A stretch of DNA of 64,000 nucleotides from an uncultured bacterium (GTDB taxonomy: Bacteria > Verrucomicrobiota > Kiritimatiellia > PWTM01), in the NCBI GenBank assembly GCA_938010045.1, contig CALLFZ010000011.1:50040-114039 (forward strand), given 5' to 3'. Numbering within the stretch: position 1 is the stretch's first letter; each line of letters starts with the position of its first letter. The notes under the pieces were generated by a model. That model was given only the letters and a program-made list of their open reading frames with translations, searched no databases and was not told the origin of the DNA. Shown here piece after piece: positions 63,720 through 64,000 of the stretch. The position numbers were made by a program, and so were the translations under genes.

Positions 63720-64000
63720 CCGGTTTTCGCGGTCTTCAACCTCACCATGACGCACGAAAGCCAGATCCGGCCCCCCCCGCACCTGTCGGGCCAGCACGGG
63801 CCCGCTCGCGCCCGTCCCGCCCGGGCATCCCGACACGATCGACGTGCCCCAAGACGGGGCACAGTACCACGGCAACTTCACAGCGAGGCACGAACGGGCC
63901 ACGATCGGGCTCTCCCACGGCGACCAGGGCTCCGACCTGCCGCGCAGCAGGCGATGGCCGTTCGACTCCGATCTCCGCGGCGGACCAATCCCCCACATTC
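63720..64000 (+). other. Possible remnant of an H-X9-DG pilin-like gene (edge of window)
   Basis: In one plus frame the sequence reads PPGHPDTIDVPQDGAQYHGN, FTARHERATIGLSHGDQ, close to the C-terminal pattern of prepilin-like proteins with the H-x9-DG signature (HGNFxARHxxxxNVGFxDGH). The usual DG pair is degraded to HGD. The preceding segment (MTHESQIRPPPHLSGQ) is in another frame. If real, it is a frameshifted fragment; the window ends here. Confidence 0.25.

Noticed and set aside
63516..63998. A minus-strand frame containing SSVVELAKVGVVGSSPI
   Set aside because: That text is the translation of the tRNA-Gly sequence, a common artefact.

Overview
The window is a GC-rich bacterial chromosome segment, probably metagenome-derived, from a Gram-negative of the PVC superphylum (Verrucomicrobiota, Kiritimatiellota or Lentisphaerota). 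The reasons are family content and gene order, not a marker phylogeny: outer-membrane beta-barrels, ADP-heptose synthesis genes, Tat-exported and lipoprotein Gfo/Idh/MocA oxidoreductases, tagaturonate epimerase, exported TIM-barrel isomerase-like proteins, and a phoH-yqfF-ybeY-recO block. Genes are tightly packed; many neighbours on the same strand overlap by 1-4 bases (ATGA or GTGA), so translational coupling is the rule.

Layout. 1-2.2 kb: end of an exported oxidoreductase, a thioredoxin-like [2Fe-2S] ferredoxin, an outer-membrane protein and a truncated iorA. 2.7-8.7 kb: type IV pilus motor operon pilB-pilT-pilB-pilC behind a plausible sigma70 promoter. 8.7-10.9 kb: interspersed repeats and a multiply frameshifted secreted protein. 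11-21.9 kb: thioredoxin-domain (DUF255) protein, beta-barrel protein, thiD-manA-DUF2400 operon, protoporphyrinogen oxidase with a radical SAM/SPASM protein, exported PHP phosphoesterase, lipoprotein Pcm. 21.9-27.1 kb (minus): homocysteine methyltransferase/MTHFR fusion, NupC-type transporter, a YidD fusion with a membrane partner, and two tandem small exported paralogues. 27.3-33.3 kb (plus): phoH, yqfF, ybeY, recO, tRNA-Leu, uxaE. 33.8-41.3 kb (minus): two exported oxidoreductases, two glycosyltransferases, a zinc-ribbon protein, glyS.

41.4-44.7 kb is the most interesting part. A 1.2 kb array of short repeats, colinear with the repeat island at 8.8-9.3 kb, precedes the wreck of a type I-G (formerly I-U) CRISPR-Cas operon: csb1/cas7 with several frameshifts and a stop at a conserved Trp, csb2 fused and internally deleted, then an intact cas2. 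No cas1, cas3, cas8/csx17 or array is visible.

45-59.7 kb (mostly minus): icd-hldE-hldD; small exported proteins leading into nadD-rsfS; ferritin; a TIM-barrel protein; rsmI (plus); a phosphotransferase; DUF167; and a coupled ECF sigma / anti-sigma / lipoprotein cassette with an ECF-like promoter; then a second TIM-barrel paralogue. 59.7-64 kb: a decayed gene, an MBOAT/SGNH pair for surface polymer acylation, a small exported protein, and a tRNA-Gly with a 6-base deletion.

The chromosome shows many signs of decay (iorA, toroid protein, csb1/csb2, transposase remnant, glycosidase-like remnant, tRNA-Gly). Some single-base breaks could be assembly errors, but the csb1-csb2 fusion and the deletions cannot.
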